The translations under genes were made by a program, and so were the position numbers. The notes beneath the pieces are model-generated. The model searched no databases and was not told the origin of the DNA. It saw nothing but the letters and a program-made list of their open reading frames with translations. Below are positions 16,673-24,910 of a DNA stretch of 64,000 bases, in pieces. Origin of the DNA: an uncultured Tateyamaria sp. (GTDB lineage Bacteria; Pseudomonadota; Alphaproteobacteria; Rhodobacterales; Rhodobacteraceae). The first letter of the stretch is position 1. Each line of letters begins with the position of its first letter. The DNA lies in contig NZ_CANNES010000004.1 in assembly GCF_947503705.1 (NCBI RefSeq), forward strand, positions 126,001 through 190,000, written 5' to 3'.

Positions 16673-18151
16673 ATGACCGACCTTCCCCACTATCCGCTCT
16701 ATATCGCAGGTGAATTCACGGCTGGCGCAAAGGGCCAAGTGATGGACAGTATCAACCCCGCCACGGGCGATGTGTGGGCCACATTCGACTGTGCCGCTGC
16801 CGCCGATATCGACCGCGCTGTTGCTGCAGCGCAAGCGGCCTTGGATGCACCTGAATGGCGCGACATGACGGCCACGGCGCGGGGCAGGCTGCTGTATCGT
16901 CTTGCCGATCTGATTGCAGAAAACGCGGACGAACTGGGTCGGATCGAAACGACAGATAGCGGCAAATTGGCCGCTGAGACGACAGCTCAAACTGGCTATG
17001 TGGCGGACTACTATCGCTATTACGCGGGCCTCGCGGACAAGGTCGAGGGCGCTGTGCTGCCCATCGACAAACCGGATATGCATGTGTTCACCCAACGACT
17101 GCCAATCGGCGTTGTGGCCGCCGTGGTGCCATGGAACGCCCAGATGTTCTTGGCCGCGACCAAGCTGGCACCTGCCCTCGCCGCAGGTTGCTGCGTGATC
17201 CTCAAAGCATCGGAAATAGCACCTGCCCCTATGATCGCCTTTGCGCGTCTGCTGGACAAAGTCGGCTTTCCCAAGGGCGTTGTATCCGTCGTCACAGGCA
17301 ACGCTGAGAACTGCGCCATCCCGCTGACCCGGCACCCCGGCGTAGACCGTATTGCATTTACCGGCGGGCCAGACACCGCACGTCATGTGGTCCGCAATTC
17401 AGCCGAGAACTTTGCCGTGACCACGCTGGAACTGGGTGGCAAATCGCCCATTCTTGTCTTTGACGATGCCGATTTGGACGCTGCGGCAAACGGGCTGATT
17501 GCGGGCAATTTCGGGGCGTCCGGTCAGTCTTGCGTGGCAGGCACGCGCGGGCTGGTGCACCGGCCCATTTTTGACCAGTTGGTCGCCGCCATCACTGAAA
17601 AGGCCCAAGGGCTGGTAGTGGGCGATCCGCATGATCCAGCCACCCATCTGGGGCCACTGTGCACCCGGGCGCAGGTCGAGGTCATCGAAAAAACTCTCGC
17701 CACGGCGAAAGCCCAGGGTGCGCAGATTGCATTTGGTGGGGCGCGAGCGAGTGCGGGCGCACATTACATGCAACCAACCCTCATTCTGTGCAATTCGCCC
17801 GAGGTCGAGACACTCAAGGTCGAGATGTTTGGACCTGTCATGTCACTCCTGCCCTTCGACTCCGAGGAAGAGGCAATAACCCTGGCCAATGACAGCGATT
17901 TCGGCCTCGGATCAGGCGTGTTCACCCAAAACGTGGCCCGCGCCCATCGGGTGTCGCGGCGCATCCGCTCAGGGATCACGTGGGTCAATACCTATCGCGC
18001 CATTTCGCCCATCGCGCCCTTTGGCGGGTTCAACCAGTCGGGATACGGACGCGAAGCGGGCGCGGAGGCAATCCTTGACTATACACGGACCAAAACCACT
18101 TGGATCAACACCTCAGAAGCGCCAATGAGCAACCCGTTTGTGATGCGCTAA
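16673..18151 (+). CDS. Aldehyde dehydrogenase (NAD(P)+)
   Basis: 492-residue ALDH that should oxidise the aldehyde product of the operon to an acid. Visible motifs: PWNAQMFLAATKLAPALAAG (cofactor channel), FTGGPDTARHV, general base Glu in LELGGKSP, nucleophile Cys in FGASGQSCVAGTR, and EMFGPVMSLLPFD. Start ATG at 16673 has GAGG upstream; the end overlaps by 4 bases with the end of the convergent racemase-like gene. It is the last gene of the LysR-linked operon that starts at 13366. Confidence 0.92.
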   Translation: MTDLPHYPLYIAGEFTAGAKGQVMDSINPATGDVWATFDCAAAADIDRAVAAAQAALDAPEWRDMTATARGRLLYRLADLIAENADELGRIETTDSGKLAAETTAQTGYVADYYRYYAGLADKVEGAVLPIDKPDMHVFTQRLPIGVVAAVVPWNAQMFLAATKLAPALAAGCCVILKASEIAPAPMIAFARLLDKVGFPKGVVSVVTGNAENCAIPLTRHPGVDRIAFTGGPDTARHVVRNSAENFAVTTLELGGKSPILVFDDADLDAAANGLIAGNFGASGQSCVAGTRGLVHRPIFDQLVAAITEKAQGLVVGDPHDPATHLGPLCTRAQVEVIEKTLATAKAQGAQIAFGGARASAGAHYMQPTLILCNSPEVETLKVEMFGPVMSLLPFDSEEEAITLANDSDFGLGSGVFTQNVARAHRVSRRIRSGITWVNTYRAISPIAPFGGFNQSGYGREAGAEAILDYTRTKTTWINTSEAPMSNPFVMR

Positions 18152-18864
18152 AGCAGATCGCGCGGCGCGCCCTGACCGCCCAGCATGTGCCAGGCCAGCA
18201 CCAGATTGCTCGAGAGAACCGGCAGCGCCAAGCCTGCCTCAAGCGGTGCGATCACGTCCAGCGTTCGCAGATTGGTGCAGGACAAAAAGAGACCATCCAC
18301 CTCGGCCCCCTCCATCATGGACGTTGCCGCCGCCATGATTGACGGGCCATCAATACTGACAACCTTGGCCTCGTTCGGTTCGGCGAAAGTGCCGAAAACT
18401 GGGGTGTCGATACCATGCGCGCGCAGCACCTCACGCAAGTGGTCAGAGACGGAGGCGACGTAAGGCGACAAGATCGCAAGCCGCGTGATACCAGCCGCCC
18501 GGCACGCGGCGACGAGGGCAGACACCGGGTCTGTCACCCGCGCGGTTTCGGTGCCTTCTCCAACCAATTGCGCCACGCGCGCCGTCCCGATTTGCGACGC
18601 GCCAGAGGTGCAACCATAACCCACGGCATCAAAGCGCAAACCGCGCGGGAAAAGTGCGGCGGCGCCGGTCAGATGTACCTCCATCGCGCGCAAGCTTTCA
18701 GGCGTGACGTCCTCGCCCGAGGGCACCCGCGACACCAGAAAGCTCACATCAGCAGGCAGCAGACGGCGCATATCATCCTCGATGCTTTCATCCGATTGCA
18801 GCGCCACAAGGCCCAGTTTCCGACGACGGTCCTGCGCGCTGGTGTAGGGAAAGACTTGGGTCAC
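18148..18864 (-). CDS. Asp/Glu racemase superfamily protein (maleate isomerase / arylmalonate decarboxylase-like)
   Basis: 238-residue enzyme with the two-cysteine catalytic plan of the Asp/Glu racemase superfamily: Cys in AVGYGCTSGASQIG (about residue 86) and Cys in GLFLSCTNLRTLD (about 193). Both are present, so a racemase or cis-trans isomerase is more likely than a one-cysteine decarboxylase. Start is GTG at 18862-18864, directly adjoining the stop of the M24 gene. It is the third gene of a unit with a PLP lyase and an M24 hydrolase. EutA of the ectoine-degradation cluster belongs to the same superfamily, which makes the trio look like a parallel amino-acid-derivative pathway. Confidence 0.82.
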   Translation of the reverse strand: MTQVFPYTSAQDRRRKLGLVALQSDESIEDDMRRLLPADVSFLVSRVPSGEDVTPESLRAMEVHLTGAAALFPRGLRFDAVGYGCTSGASQIGTARVAQLVGEGTETARVTDPVSALVAACRAAGITRLAILSPYVASVSDHLREVLRAHGIDTPVFGTFAEPNEAKVVSIDGPSIMAAATSMMEGAEVDGLFLSCTNLRTLDVIAPLEAGLALPVLSSNLVLAWHMLGGQGAPRDLL

Positions 18865-20013
18865 TCAGATCACCGGCAAACTGCGCGGCGCGGGCGTCGA
18901 CAGATACTCGGCCCCGGTTTCCGTCACAACGATGTTTTCCTCATGGACCAGACCGCGCCCTTCGCCCACTTCGATGCTGGGCTCAAGCGTCAGGACCATG
19001 CCCGGTGCAAGCACAGTATCATCATCCGGGATCAACGAGGGCCATTCAGTCAACTGCATCCCCAACCCATGGCCGTATCGCACCGCATCCGAACCACCCG
19101 CACCGCCGGTCAAGACGCGGTCCATCACATGGAACAGATCCGCCGCCGTGATACCGGGCCTTGCGGCTTCAAAGGCGGCATCGCTTGCCTCGATCAGGCG
19201 GGCATAAGCGTCGCGGGTTTTCGGCTCTGCCGTCCCCACCGTCCAATTGCGGTCAAAGTCGCAGAAGTACCCGTCGTGCACGGCGCCGGTATCCAACATC
19301 AGAACGTCGCCCGGCATCAAGGCCTGGGCCGTTGCAGGCGCGATGATGTCACCGTAGCCACCCGGTCCCGCCCCCCCCGCAAGGTAAGAAACCCAATCGG
19401 CCCCTTCCTCAAGGCAGAGCATCTGAAACCTGCGAAACACCTGATCCAAAGGCGCACCCACGCCCGCGATCTCGGGCACGCGGGCAAAAGCGCGGTCGGC
19501 AATGGCGCAACTAGCGCGGATCTTGGCCACTTCGGCACCCGACTTCACCATCCGCAGCTGTTGAATGATCAGGGCGTCGCTTGTTACGTGCCGCCCCTCA
19601 AGGCCCGCTACAATCGCGGTCCAACTGTCGCGCGGCAGCCTAATGTGGGTCTCTCGTCCGCTTGGCACGCCAATGCGGCCGCCAAGTGCTACACAACCCC
19701 GCAGCGCTTCGATCACTAACGACACCCCATCATCAGCGTAGTCCGGTGAACGCCAAGTTCGGATATCGCTAAGCCACGTCTCTTGCATCAACGGCGCGCC
19801 GATGGATGGGATGACCGCAATCGGATCGCCATTGGCAGGCACGATCAGGAACCAGGGGCGCGTCGGGCTTTCCCAAAACCGGGTCAGGTAGCCCGTGAAA
19901 TAACGCAATTCCGCTTCGGTGGTCAGCAACAGCGCGTCAAGATCGGCCTTGCCCATCAAAGCCTGCGCGCGCCTAGTGCGCGCCTGATACTCCGATACGT
20001 CAAAGCCGCTCAC
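18865..20013 (-). CDS. M24 family peptidase-like hydrolase (Xaa-Pro aminopeptidase fold)
   Basis: 382 residues from a GTG start whose last bases overlap the stop of the PLP-lyase gene (GTGA). The creatinase-type N-domain occupies about 1-150 and the pita-bread catalytic domain the rest. All five metal ligands appear in order: Asp in MLDTGAVHDG, Asp in YFCDFDRNW, His in RYGHGLGMQ, Glu in LTLEPS and Glu in LVHEENIVVT. Members include Xaa-Pro dipeptidases, creatinase and ectoine hydrolase (DoeA/EutD). The N-domain lacks the DoeA stretch I would expect, so ectoine as substrate is doubtful; an N-acyl or amidino amino acid is a reasonable guess from the neighbours. Confidence 0.85.
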   Translation of the reverse strand: MSGFDVSEYQARTRRAQALMGKADLDALLLTTEAELRYFTGYLTRFWESPTRPWFLIVPANGDPIAVIPSIGAPLMQETWLSDIRTWRSPDYADDGVSLVIEALRGCVALGGRIGVPSGRETHIRLPRDSWTAIVAGLEGRHVTSDALIIQQLRMVKSGAEVAKIRASCAIADRAFARVPEIAGVGAPLDQVFRRFQMLCLEEGADWVSYLAGGAGPGGYGDIIAPATAQALMPGDVLMLDTGAVHDGYFCDFDRNWTVGTAEPKTRDAYARLIEASDAAFEAARPGITAADLFHVMDRVLTGGAGGSDAVRYGHGLGMQLTEWPSLIPDDDTVLAPGMVLTLEPSIEVGEGRGLVHEENIVVTETGAEYLSTPAPRSLPVI

Positions 20014-21056
20014 CCTTCGGGGCCCTCGGACAGGATGCAGAGCACGCGGGACGTCACTTTCAGACCCAGCGCCGCGCGATAGGGCTCGCTGGCCAACAGT
20101 GCCGACAGGCCGGCACCGCCAGAGGGCGTTGTGGCAAACCCAAAGGTCTCTGCCTTTGCAGCCCCATCGTTTCCTTCGGCCTCGGAAAGGGTCACGAAAT
20201 CGTCCGCATCCCGCGCAAGCCCCTTGAGCGCGATCAAGGATGGTACTTTGCAATCAAGCCGACCCATGGCCGACACGGGGCCGGATGTTTCGACCGGCGC
20301 CCCTGCCTTGATCGAAGCTATCAAGGCGGGGGCGGCTTCGGGTTCAACCACGATCATGCGGGTCTGATCGCCCCAAACACTGCGCGCAATCGCGGCCGCT
20401 GCGCCGGCCAATCCGCCGACGCCAGCTTGCAGAAACAGATGCGTCGGGGCCGTTTCCATTTGGGTAAACACTTCGGCCATAAGCGCTAGATACCCTTCCA
20501 TCACGCGATAAGGGCGGTCGGTATATTCTGCCCAGGAGCTGTCCGACAAAAGCACTGCGCTTTGCGCGTCTGCCGCTGCCATCGCGGCCGCCATGCTGGC
20601 CTCGTAGTCTGCGCCGCTGCGTACAACATCTGCGCCCATGGCCCGCAATCGTTCGGCAAAGGTCTCGGGGACGGTATCAGCAATGTAGATCACCGCCCTG
20701 GCCCCAAAGGCGGCAGCCCCGGCTGCAACCGACAGCCCATGATTGCCCGCGCTGGCGGTGACATAGGTCTGTCCCCGCGCCTTGCCTTCCGCAGCATCAC
20801 GGGCAATGACATACGCCGCGCCCAGAGCCTTGAAGCTGCCCAGCCCCATACGGCCCCGTTCGTCCTTGAGGTAGATAGAGGCCACACCGCATTCGGCGGC
20901 CAATTCCAGCGCGTCGACCAAGGGTGTTTCGGCCGCACGCGGGCACCGCGTCAACAAGGCCAGCGGGGCCTGCGCATCCTTGCTTGGGAAAGGGATGTCC
21001 GCCAGCGCATCCACGCTGAGCCCGACACCGCGATAGGGGTTGTGCAAAATATCCAT
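20010..21056 (-). CDS. PLP-dependent lyase, threonine dehydratase / diaminopropionate ammonia-lyase type
   Basis: 348-residue fold-type II PLP enzyme. The PLP lysine lies in GLGSFKALGAAYV, the Asn of the phosphate-side motif in TASAGNHGLSVAAGAAAFG, and the glycine-rich phosphate loop in FLQAGVGGLAGAAAA. The N-terminus NPYRGVGLS and the motif SFKALGAAY point to the diaminopropionate ammonia-lyase-like subgroup rather than biosynthetic threonine deaminase; no ACT domain is present. It follows the idonate-type dehydrogenase gene after 52 bp and overlaps the M24 gene. Likely removes ammonia from a beta-substituted amino acid made by its neighbours. Confidence 0.83.
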   Translation of the reverse strand: MDILHNPYRGVGLSVDALADIPFPSKDAQAPLALLTRCPRAAETPLVDALELAAECGVASIYLKDERGRMGLGSFKALGAAYVIARDAAEGKARGQTYVTASAGNHGLSVAAGAAAFGARAVIYIADTVPETFAERLRAMGADVVRSGADYEASMAAAMAAADAQSAVLLSDSSWAEYTDRPYRVMEGYLALMAEVFTQMETAPTHLFLQAGVGGLAGAAAAIARSVWGDQTRMIVVEPEAAPALIASIKAGAPVETSGPVSAMGRLDCKVPSLIALKGLARDADDFVTLSEAEGNDGAAKAETFGFATTPSGGAGLSALLASEPYRAALGLKVTSRVLCILSEGPEG

Positions 21057-21108
21057 GAGGCACCGTGCAAGGGTGTGACAGGTGCGTCAATCCCCCAAGA
21101 AACCAAGA

Positions 21109-22137
21109 TCAAAAGGTAATTTGCGCCTTGATTGCTTGCGTCCGGTCCGCCGCCATTTCAAAGGCCGCCACCGCATCGTCGATGCCGAAGGCGTGAGTAA
21201 CCAACGGGGTCACATCGATCTGGCCATTCTGCATCAGTTTGACGGCTGTAAAGAATTCATCGTGAAAGCGGAACGAACCCTTGAAGGCAATCTCCTTGGC
21301 CGTCATGGCCTGCACGGGTAGGCTCATGTCGCCGCCCAGCCCCAACTGAACCAGTGTAGCACCTGGGCGCAAAGCCGGAATAGAGGCGCGCAGAGCCGCA
21401 GCGGCGCCGCTGCACTCAAACTGCACATCAAAGTGACCCTTGTTGTCGGCAAAGCGGTTCAATCCTTCGGGATCATCCTTGACGTTGAGGGCCAGATCGA
21501 CCCCCAAACGGCGCGCCATGTCGAGAGTAAAAGGCGTCATATCTGTTGCTACCACCTCGGTTGCGCCAGCGGCCCGGGCCACCAGAATGCACAGCATCCC
21601 GATAGGCCCACAGCCCGTGACCAAGACCCGCTTGCCCACCAGATCGCCCGCCTGATGGGCCGCATGCAGGCACACTGCCAGTGGTTCGGCAACCGCCGCC
21701 TGCGCCGCCGTCAATCCGTCCGCCAGAGCACATTGGGCCACATCCGCCACGACATATTCACGAAACGCGCCCTGAATGTGCGGAAAGGGCATCGCCGATC
21801 CATAAAACCGCATGTTGAGACAGTGATGCGGCTGGCCATCATGGCAATATGTGCACGTACGGCATGGGCGCGATGGCGAAATCGCCACCAGCTGGCCCTT
21901 GGCCAGACCGCTCACCTGCGCACCGAGCTCGGTCACATGACCCGAGACTTCATGCCCCAAGATCATCGGTTCGCGCAGGCGCACCGCACCAAATCCGCCG
22001 TGGTTGTAATAATGAAGGTCCGAGCCACAGATGCCCCCGGCTGCCAGCTTGATCAGAACCTGATCTGGGCCAGGCTTGGGCATGTCCCGCTCTTCGATCC
22101 GAAGATCCTTGGCGGCATGGGCAACGATGGCTTTCAT
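21109..22137 (-). CDS. idnD: Zinc-dependent alcohol dehydrogenase, L-idonate 5-dehydrogenase type
   Basis: 342-residue medium-chain dehydrogenase. Catalytic zinc ligands: Cys in AGGICGSDLHYY, the HE pair in ILGHEVSGHV and a later Glu in VAEPLAV; structural zinc cysteines in CRTCTYCHDGQPHHC; NAD motif VTGCGPIGML. GGICGSDLHYYNHGGFG is close to L-idonate 5-dehydrogenases and sorbitol dehydrogenases. It diverges from an IdnO-type reductase gene across 153 bp, which favours idonate to 5-ketogluconate chemistry. Start at 22137 has AAAGGAC upstream. It also leads the operon with the PLP lyase. Confidence 0.85.
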   Translation of the reverse strand: MKAIVAHAAKDLRIEERDMPKPGPDQVLIKLAAGGICGSDLHYYNHGGFGAVRLREPMILGHEVSGHVTELGAQVSGLAKGQLVAISPSRPCRTCTYCHDGQPHHCLNMRFYGSAMPFPHIQGAFREYVVADVAQCALADGLTAAQAAVAEPLAVCLHAAHQAGDLVGKRVLVTGCGPIGMLCILVARAAGATEVVATDMTPFTLDMARRLGVDLALNVKDDPEGLNRFADNKGHFDVQFECSGAAAALRASIPALRPGATLVQLGLGGDMSLPVQAMTAKEIAFKGSFRFHDEFFTAVKLMQNGQIDVTPLVTHAFGIDDAVAAFEMAADRTQAIKAQITF

Positions 22138-22290
22138 GGCGGTGTCCTTTATGCGCGGTTGACACACCATGCGCTGGCGTCGCCTGTCAGACAAGGCCCG
22201 GATGGAAGCGGCACCTTGCCTTGACGCCCCCCGGCCCCATCCCTACCGTTCCCGCAAACATCAGCATTCGAACGAAAGGCTCCTCCCGTC

Positions 22291-23058
22291 ATGAGCAACG
22301 CACTTTTCTCGCTCACCGGGCGGCGCGCCCTGATCACCGGTTCTTCACAGGGGATCGGCTTTGCCCTTGCCAAGGGAATGGCCGCCGCTGGGGCCGAAAT
22401 AGTGCTGAACGGGCGCGACGAGGGGAAACTGGAGGCCGCCGTGGCCGAATTGCAAGATACCGGTGCGACCGTTTATGCCCTGCCTTTTGACGTCACCGAT
22501 CACGACTCCGCCCGCACAGCCGTCGACGGGTTTGAGGCCGACATCGGCCCCATCGACATTCTGATCAACAATGCCGGCATGCAGCATCGCACCCCGTTGG
22601 AGGATTTCCCCCCCGACGCGTTCGAGCGGCTTTTGCAAACCAACATCGCGTCCGTGTTCCACGTGGGCCAGGCCTGTGCCCGGCACATGATCAAGCGCGG
22701 TACCGGCAAGATCATCAACATCGCCAGCGTGCAAAGCGCGCTCGCCCGCCCCGGCATCGCGCCCTATACCGCAACCAAGGGGGCCGTCACCAACCTCACC
22801 AAAGGCATGGCGACAGACTGGGCGAAACATGGGCTGAACTGCAACGCGATTGCACCCGGTTATTTCGACACCCCGCTGAACGCCGCCTTGGTGGCAGACC
22901 CGGAATTCACCACATGGCTGGAAAAGCGCACCCCCGCCGGGCGTTGGGGCCAGGTGGACGAATTGGTGGGGGCGGCGGTGTTCCTGTCCTCCGATGGGGC
23001 CAGTTTCGTAAACGGGCACACGCTTTATGTGGATGGTGGGATCACCGCATCGCTTTGA
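22291..23058 (+). CDS. idnO: SDR family oxidoreductase, gluconate 5-dehydrogenase type
   Basis: 255-residue short-chain dehydrogenase expected to reduce 5-ketogluconate to gluconate. The cofactor loop is GSSQGIG at about 17-23, with NNAG near 91 and the active-site set Ser in NIASVQSALA, Tyr and Lys in PYTATKGA. The stretch RTPAGRWGQVDELVGAAVFLSSD and the end YVDGGITASL are typical of IdnO. It is divergently placed to idnD. No gluconate kinase or transporter gene is nearby, so gluconate must be handled by enzymes encoded elsewhere. Confidence 0.9.
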   Translation: MSNALFSLTGRRALITGSSQGIGFALAKGMAAAGAEIVLNGRDEGKLEAAVAELQDTGATVYALPFDVTDHDSARTAVDGFEADIGPIDILINNAGMQHRTPLEDFPPDAFERLLQTNIASVFHVGQACARHMIKRGTGKIINIASVQSALARPGIAPYTATKGAVTNLTKGMATDWAKHGLNCNAIAPGYFDTPLNAALVADPEFTTWLEKRTPAGRWGQVDELVGAAVFLSSDGASFVNGHTLYVDGGITASL

Positions 23059-23131
23059 CCCGCGATTGACCCGCGCCCGGGCATCTGATCCATATCCAGC
23101 ATCTGCACTTAGGATTCGGAAAGCTGCCCTC

Positions 23132-23593
23132 ATGACCAACGCCAAACGTATTGTCCTGTCCAGCGACCACGGCGCCGTTGCACTGCGCCAATCGGTTGCG
23201 GCCCATATCGGTGCCAAGGGGTGGGACGTTGTCGATATCGGCCCTGTCACCACGGAAAGCACGCCCTACCCAAAACACGGCCGCGAGGCCGCTGAGATGG
23301 TTGCGAGTGGTGAATGCGCGATGGGTATCATCCTGTGCGGCACCGGTCAGGGGATCATGATGTCCGCGAACAAAGTACCCGGCATCCGTTGCGGCGCGTG
23401 CGGCGACACATTTTCCGCCCGCATGATCCGGGCCCATAACGATGCCAACATGCTGGCGCTGGGCGCACGCGTCATCGGCGAGGCGCTCGCACTCGACATC
23501 GTGGATGCGTTCCTGAGCACCGAATTTGAGGGGGGGCGCCATGCCCCCCGTGTCGCCATGATCGAAGGCGGCGACGCGCAAACGCACGGATAG
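23132..23593 (+). CDS. RpiB/LacA/LacB family sugar-phosphate isomerase
   Basis: 153-residue isomerase fold of ribose-5-phosphate isomerase B. Markers: SSDHGAVALR at the start, ILCGTGQGIMMSANKVPGIRCG with the catalytic Cys of CGTG, and ARMIRAHNDANMLALGARVIG. It interconverts aldose and ketose phosphates of four or five carbons. It follows idnO by 73 bp and may be cotranscribed. In this accessory context it may serve a special sugar (for example tetrulose phosphates made by tetronate or erythritol routes) rather than the pentose phosphate pathway; that is inference. Confidence 0.87.
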   Translation: MTNAKRIVLSSDHGAVALRQSVAAHIGAKGWDVVDIGPVTTESTPYPKHGREAAEMVASGECAMGIILCGTGQGIMMSANKVPGIRCGACGDTFSARMIRAHNDANMLALGARVIGEALALDIVDAFLSTEFEGGRHAPRVAMIEGGDAQTHG

Positions 23594-23649
23594 ATCGCGC
23601 TCAGCGTCACATGACGCTAGGTCAGGCTCGGCACAGCGCGGGCGCGCAA

Positions 23650-23667
23650 CCTTGCGAGTGCGCAAGG
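23650..23667 (+). terminator. Possible hairpin after the rpiB-like gene
   Basis: CCTTGCG / CGCAAGG, 7-bp stem with an AGTG loop, 56 bases past the stop and 46 bases before the TTG start of the ketoacyl synthase. No T run follows, so a terminator function is weakly supported. A tight palindrome AGCGTCA-CA-TGACGCT precedes it at 23603-23618. Confidence 0.35.
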
Positions 23668-23713
23668 CCCCCTGTAGGTTGCCGCGCAATCCGACAAGCC
23701 TAAGGGGCGCATC

Positions 23714-24841
23714 TTGACCTTCACACCCGCCATCACCGGAACCGGCGTTTTTACGCCAGAACTGTCCATCTCGAACGCGGAACTGGTTGTGGCGTTCAAC
23801 GCCTATGCCGACAAGTTCAATGCCAAAAACGCCGAGGCCATCGCTGCTGGCACCATTGAGGCCAAAGCGCATTCCTCCGAGGAATTCATCGTCAAGGCCT
23901 CCGGTATTGAACGGCGTTATGTTATGGATAAATCCGGTGTTCTGGACCCCGACGTGATGCACCCGCTTTTGCGCCAGCGCAGCGACGATGAACCCTCGAT
24001 CATGGCCGAAATGGCGCTGGACGCCGCGCAGAAAGCGCTCGCTGCCGCGGGCAAGACGGCCGCTGATGTGGATGCGGTCATCTGTGCCGCCTCAAACCTC
24101 GAACGGGCTTATCCAGCCGTGGCCATTGAAATTCAGGACCTCTTGGGCATCCAGGGTTTTGCATTTGACATGAACGTGGCCTGTTCGTCAGCCACCTTCG
24201 GCATCCAGGCGGCGGCCGACATGGTCAGATCCGGCTCCATCCGGTCCGCGCTTGTGGTGAACCCAGAGATTTGCTCAGCCCACTTGGAGTGGCGGGATCG
24301 GGATTGTCACTTCATATTTGGTGATGTGGCCACGGCGATCCTGATTGAACGACAAGAGGCTGCTATCGGCCCCCATTTTGAAATCAAATCGACCCGCTGC
24401 GCTACTGAATTTTCCAACAATATCCGCAACAACAATGGCTATCTGCGCCGCTCGCGCCCGGATGGTGTGGCCGACCGGCGCGATATGCAGTTCATGCAGA
24501 ACGGACGCAAGGTGTTCAAGGAAGTGCTGCCGATGGTCAGCCGGCATATTGCCAATCACATGGCGGATGACGGTGTGACATCTGATGACCTCAAGCGGGT
24601 CTGGTTGCACCAGGCCAACAAGACGATGAATGATTTCATCGGCAAAAAGGTTCTGGGGCGAACACCGGAACCCGGCGAACAGCCCAACATCCTGCAAGAC
24701 TATGCCAATACGTCGTCGGCTGGGTCGATCATCGCCTTTTCAAAATATTCCGAGGACCTCAGCGACGGCGATATCGGGCTGATCTGCTCCTTTGGCGCGG
24801 GCTACTCCGTGGGTTCGGTGATCTTGAAACGGCACAGCTAG
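23714..24841 (+). CDS. Beta-ketoacyl-ACP synthase III family protein (PA3286/FabHB-like)
   Basis: Condensing enzyme of 375 residues, longer than housekeeping FabH (about 320). Catalytic triad present: Cys in NVACSSATFG, His in WLHQANKTMND and Asn in DYANTSSAGS. The extra N-terminal region (ELVVAFNAYADKFNAKNAEAIAAG, then ASGIERRYVMDKSG) resembles from memory the Pseudomonas PA3286 enzyme that condenses medium-chain acyl-CoA with malonyl-ACP. Start is TTG with AAGGGGC upstream; no ATG in frame would keep the conserved N-terminus. Stands alone, facing arsH. It may link fatty-acid breakdown back to synthesis. Confidence 0.85.
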   Translation: MTFTPAITGTGVFTPELSISNAELVVAFNAYADKFNAKNAEAIAAGTIEAKAHSSEEFIVKASGIERRYVMDKSGVLDPDVMHPLLRQRSDDEPSIMAEMALDAAQKALAAAGKTAADVDAVICAASNLERAYPAVAIEIQDLLGIQGFAFDMNVACSSATFGIQAAADMVRSGSIRSALVVNPEICSAHLEWRDRDCHFIFGDVATAILIERQEAAIGPHFEIKSTRCATEFSNNIRNNNGYLRRSRPDGVADRRDMQFMQNGRKVFKEVLPMVSRHIANHMADDGVTSDDLKRVWLHQANKTMNDFIGKKVLGRTPEPGEQPNILQDYANTSSAGSIIAFSKYSEDLSDGDIGLICSFGAGYSVGSVILKRHS

Positions 24842-24870
24842 GCGATGCCCGGGGTCGGCGGGCGGGCGCA

Positions 24871-24892
24871 TTTCGGGCCGTATGGCCCGGAA
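24871..24892. terminator. Bidirectional hairpin between fabH-like gene and arsH
   Basis: TTTCGGGCC / GGCCCGGAA, 9 pairs including one T-G wobble, GTAT loop. It sits in the 69-bp convergent gap, so it can end transcripts from both sides; there is no long T run. Confidence 0.45.
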
Positions 24893-24910
24893 CAGAGCCG
24901 CGCGGCGATC

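Noticed and set aside
18415..19719. Open frame of 434 codons on the plus strand
   Set aside because: Antisense to the M24 and racemase genes, very rich in Arg and His, no family motif.
18865..20013. Assignment of the M24 gene as ectoine hydrolase (doeA/eutD)
   Set aside because: Gene order is suggestive, but the N-domain motif expected for ectoine hydrolase is not seen and the partner genes and transporter are missing.
23603..23618. Tight palindrome AGCGTCA-CA-TGACGCT after the rpiB-like gene
   Set aside because: The two-base loop is too small for a good hairpin and no T run follows; possibly a protein site, but nothing supports a target.
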